A stretch of 6,807 nucleotides of DNA from SIG588 sp045654545. Lineage in GTDB: Bacteria; Bacillota; Clostridia; Oscillospirales; Acutalibacteraceae. Shown here piece after piece: positions 5,471-6,807 of the stretch (positions are counted from its first letter, which is position 1; each line of letters starts with the position of its first letter). The stretch lies in NCBI GenBank assembly GCA_045654545.1, contig JAZONO010000155.1, forward strand, positions 1-6,807. The letters run 5' to 3'. The position numbers were made by a program, and so were the translations under genes. Below the pieces are notes generated by a model. That model saw only the letters and a list, made by a program, of their open reading frames with translations. It did not search any database and was not told the origin of the DNA.

Positions 5471-6676
5471 ATGTTTCATGCAAGCGAACTGTCGCTGTTG
5501 TGCGAATCCTTGCACCGTTGCCACGTTCCTTCTGCTCTGCTCACGGCGGTGGAATGGCAAGAGACCACATCATCCTCGTCCATTGCCGTGACGTTTGAGG
5601 ATCTGTTTTCCGAGCGTGCCGTCCTGCGCGGCACGGCGCTGTCTTTGCAACCGCACACCGTGTACCGTTTCACCGATTCCTTTGACCGCCGTTTTCTGTG
5701 TCTGTCGTTGCCGGACGACACAGGACGTGTGCTGTGTGTCGGGCCGTATCTGTCCGCTATGCCGACACAGGCACAACTGCTGACCATCGCCGAGGAAAAC
5801 GGCATTTCTCCGCAAAAACAGCAGTTTTTGGACGAATACTACCGTTCGCTGACGGTGCTCTCGGTGGATCATCCCGTGTTTGTTCTGTTCACCACCTTTT
5901 GCGAGCACGTGTTTGACGACCCCTCCTTCCCCATTGTGGATCGCCACGCCACCACCACGGTGCAAACGACCATATCCGACACCGACAAAAATGACGTTTT
6001 GTTGAACGCCAAAGCCATGGAACAGCGCTATGCCTTCGAAAACGCCATGATCCGTGCTGTGTCACAAGGGCAAGAACACATGGGAACAGAGTTGTTCGGT
6101 TCTTTGAACAACCAGTTTTTTGAAAAGCGATTGACCGATGCTTTACGCAACGCTAAAAATTACAGCATTATTATGAACACCCTGCTGCGTAAAGCGGCAG
6201 AGCAAGGCGGCGTGCATCCTCTGCACTTGGATCGGCTGTCCTCTCTTTTTGCCGCAAAAATCGAGGATCTCACCGCGCTGAATGAACAAACCGCCCTGAT
6301 GCAGGAAATGTTTCGTTCGTATTGCCGCTTGGTGCGCGAACAGGCGGTACACGGTGTTTCTGCCGTTGTGAAAAATGCCCTTTTGCTGATCGGACACGAT
6401 CTGTCTGCCGAACTTTCCCCTCGTTCGCTTGCCGCTTCTTTGAACGTCAGCGCCGGCTATCTTTCGGCGGTGTTTCACCGTGAAATGGGGCAAACCCTCT
6501 CCTCCTACATCCGCGATAAGCGAATACAACTGGCTTGTCAGCTGTTGCGCACGACCGATCTGCAGGTGCAAACGATCGCCTTGTATTGCGGTGTGGTGGA
6601 CATTCAATATTTCTCCAAGATATTTAAAAAGACCGTCGGTGTCACACCGGTGGAATACCGCAACACCGCATTTTGA
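5471..6676 (+). CDS. AraC/XylS-family transcriptional regulator
   Basis: DNA-binding regulator of 401 residues, probably the sugar-responsive controller of the divergent symporter and the GH2 gene. The C-terminal AraC domain is complete. The first helix-turn-helix is about 316-340 (SPRSLAASLNVSAGYLSAVF) and the second about 364-390 (IALYCGVVDIQYFSKIFKKT), ending with the family's GVTPVEYR. Residues about 180-295 form a mostly helical linker domain with the segment LRNAKNYSIIMNTLLRKAAE and then QGGVHPLHLDRLSS (225-258). I recognise this from many clostridial AraC regulators beside sugar genes. The N-terminal 1-160 is presumably the sensor and lacks an obvious cupin signature. The ATG at 5471 is chosen because AAAGGTGGG (5456-5464) stands just before it; the frame is open far upstream, but only as antisense of the symporter. 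No clear intrinsic terminator follows apart from the repeat at 6732-6786. The inducer is unknown. Confidence 0.93.
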   Translation: MFHASELSLLCESLHRCHVPSALLTAVEWQETTSSSSIAVTFEDLFSERAVLRGTALSLQPHTVYRFTDSFDRRFLCLSLPDDTGRVLCVGPYLSAMPTQAQLLTIAEENGISPQKQQFLDEYYRSLTVLSVDHPVFVLFTTFCEHVFDDPSFPIVDRHATTTVQTTISDTDKNDVLLNAKAMEQRYAFENAMIRAVSQGQEHMGTELFGSLNNQFFEKRLTDALRNAKNYSIIMNTLLRKAAEQGGVHPLHLDRLSSLFAAKIEDLTALNEQTALMQEMFRSYCRLVREQAVHGVSAVVKNALLLIGHDLSAELSPRSLAASLNVSAGYLSAVFHREMGQTLSSYIRDKRIQLACQLLRTTDLQVQTIALYCGVVDIQYFSKIFKKTVGVTPVEYRNTAF

Positions 6677-6731
6677 ACAAAAAACCGCCACCTTATGGGA
6701 GTTGCGAATGGGGATTGGAGATGGAATTCTT

Positions 6732-6786
6732 CCCCTGCCTCCCCTGACAAGGGGAGGTGGATTCGCCAAAGGCGAATCCGGAGGGG
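6732..6786. repeat. Two-hairpin palindromic intergenic repeat (MITE-like)
   Basis: Hairpin A is CCTCCCCT-GACA-AGGGGAGG (6738-6757). Hairpin B is GGATTCGCC-AAA-GGCGAATCC (6759-6779). The outer CCCCTGCC (6732-6739) can also pair, with one bulge, to GGAGGGG (6780-6786), giving an alternative three-arm fold. I recognise this style of GC-rich palindromic repeat from intergenic regions of Clostridia, but its copy number cannot be judged here. No U-run follows, so it is not a standard terminator, although it may protect the 3' end of the regulator mRNA. The rest of 6677-6807 shows nothing else I can name. Confidence 0.6.
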
Positions 6787-6807
6787 TAGTCTATCGAGAG
6801 TTCGTGT

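Noticed and set aside
6143..6769. 208-residue minus-strand frame overlapping the regulator's 3' half
   Set aside because: Antisense to the conserved helix-turn-helix region of the regulator and begins inside the palindromic repeat; no ribosome site or recognisable domain.

Overview
The window looks like chromosomal DNA from an anaerobic, gut-type low-GC Gram-positive lineage, probably class Clostridia and perhaps Oscillospiraceae/Ruminococcaceae. This rests on Gram-positive ribosome binding sites, GC-moderate genes separated by very AT-rich spacers, a biotin-dependent Na+-pump membrane subunit, a clostridial-type AraC regulator, and a small intergenic palindromic repeat of a kind common in these genomes. 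The taxonomic placement is inference.

Layout: four complete genes. Three lie on the minus strand: a GPH-family sugar symporter (5263 to 3830), a glycoside hydrolase family 2 beta-glycosidase (3700 to 1451), and the beta subunit of a Na+-translocating decarboxylase (1209 to 76). The fourth, an AraC/XylS-family regulator (5471 to 6676, plus strand), is divergent from the symporter. Regulator, symporter and glycosidase form a typical inducible beta-glycoside uptake and hydrolysis locus: the symporter imports an intact glycoside, the cytosolic hydrolase cleaves it, and the regulator probably controls both. The 207-base divergent spacer holds three near-identical 13-base direct repeats at 21 and 20 bp spacing, placed between the two candidate promoters. 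They are the best candidates for the regulator's binding sites.

The decarboxylase gene is a separate unit. Its 5' leader (1374 to 1249) contains a well-formed yybP-ykoY (Mn2+) riboswitch aptamer whose 3' P1 strand is also the 5' arm of a perfect 15-bp intrinsic terminator, so it looks like a metal-induced transcriptional ON switch. Its -35 box sits inside the U-tract and stem of the hydrolase terminator. An Mn2+ riboswitch in front of a Na+-pump subunit, rather than a metal exporter, is the most unusual feature of the window.

The right edge (6677 to 6807) is non-coding and carries a two-hairpin palindromic repeat. The left edge (1 to 75) is too short to assign a gene. No tRNA, rRNA, CRISPR, insertion sequence or phage feature was seen.
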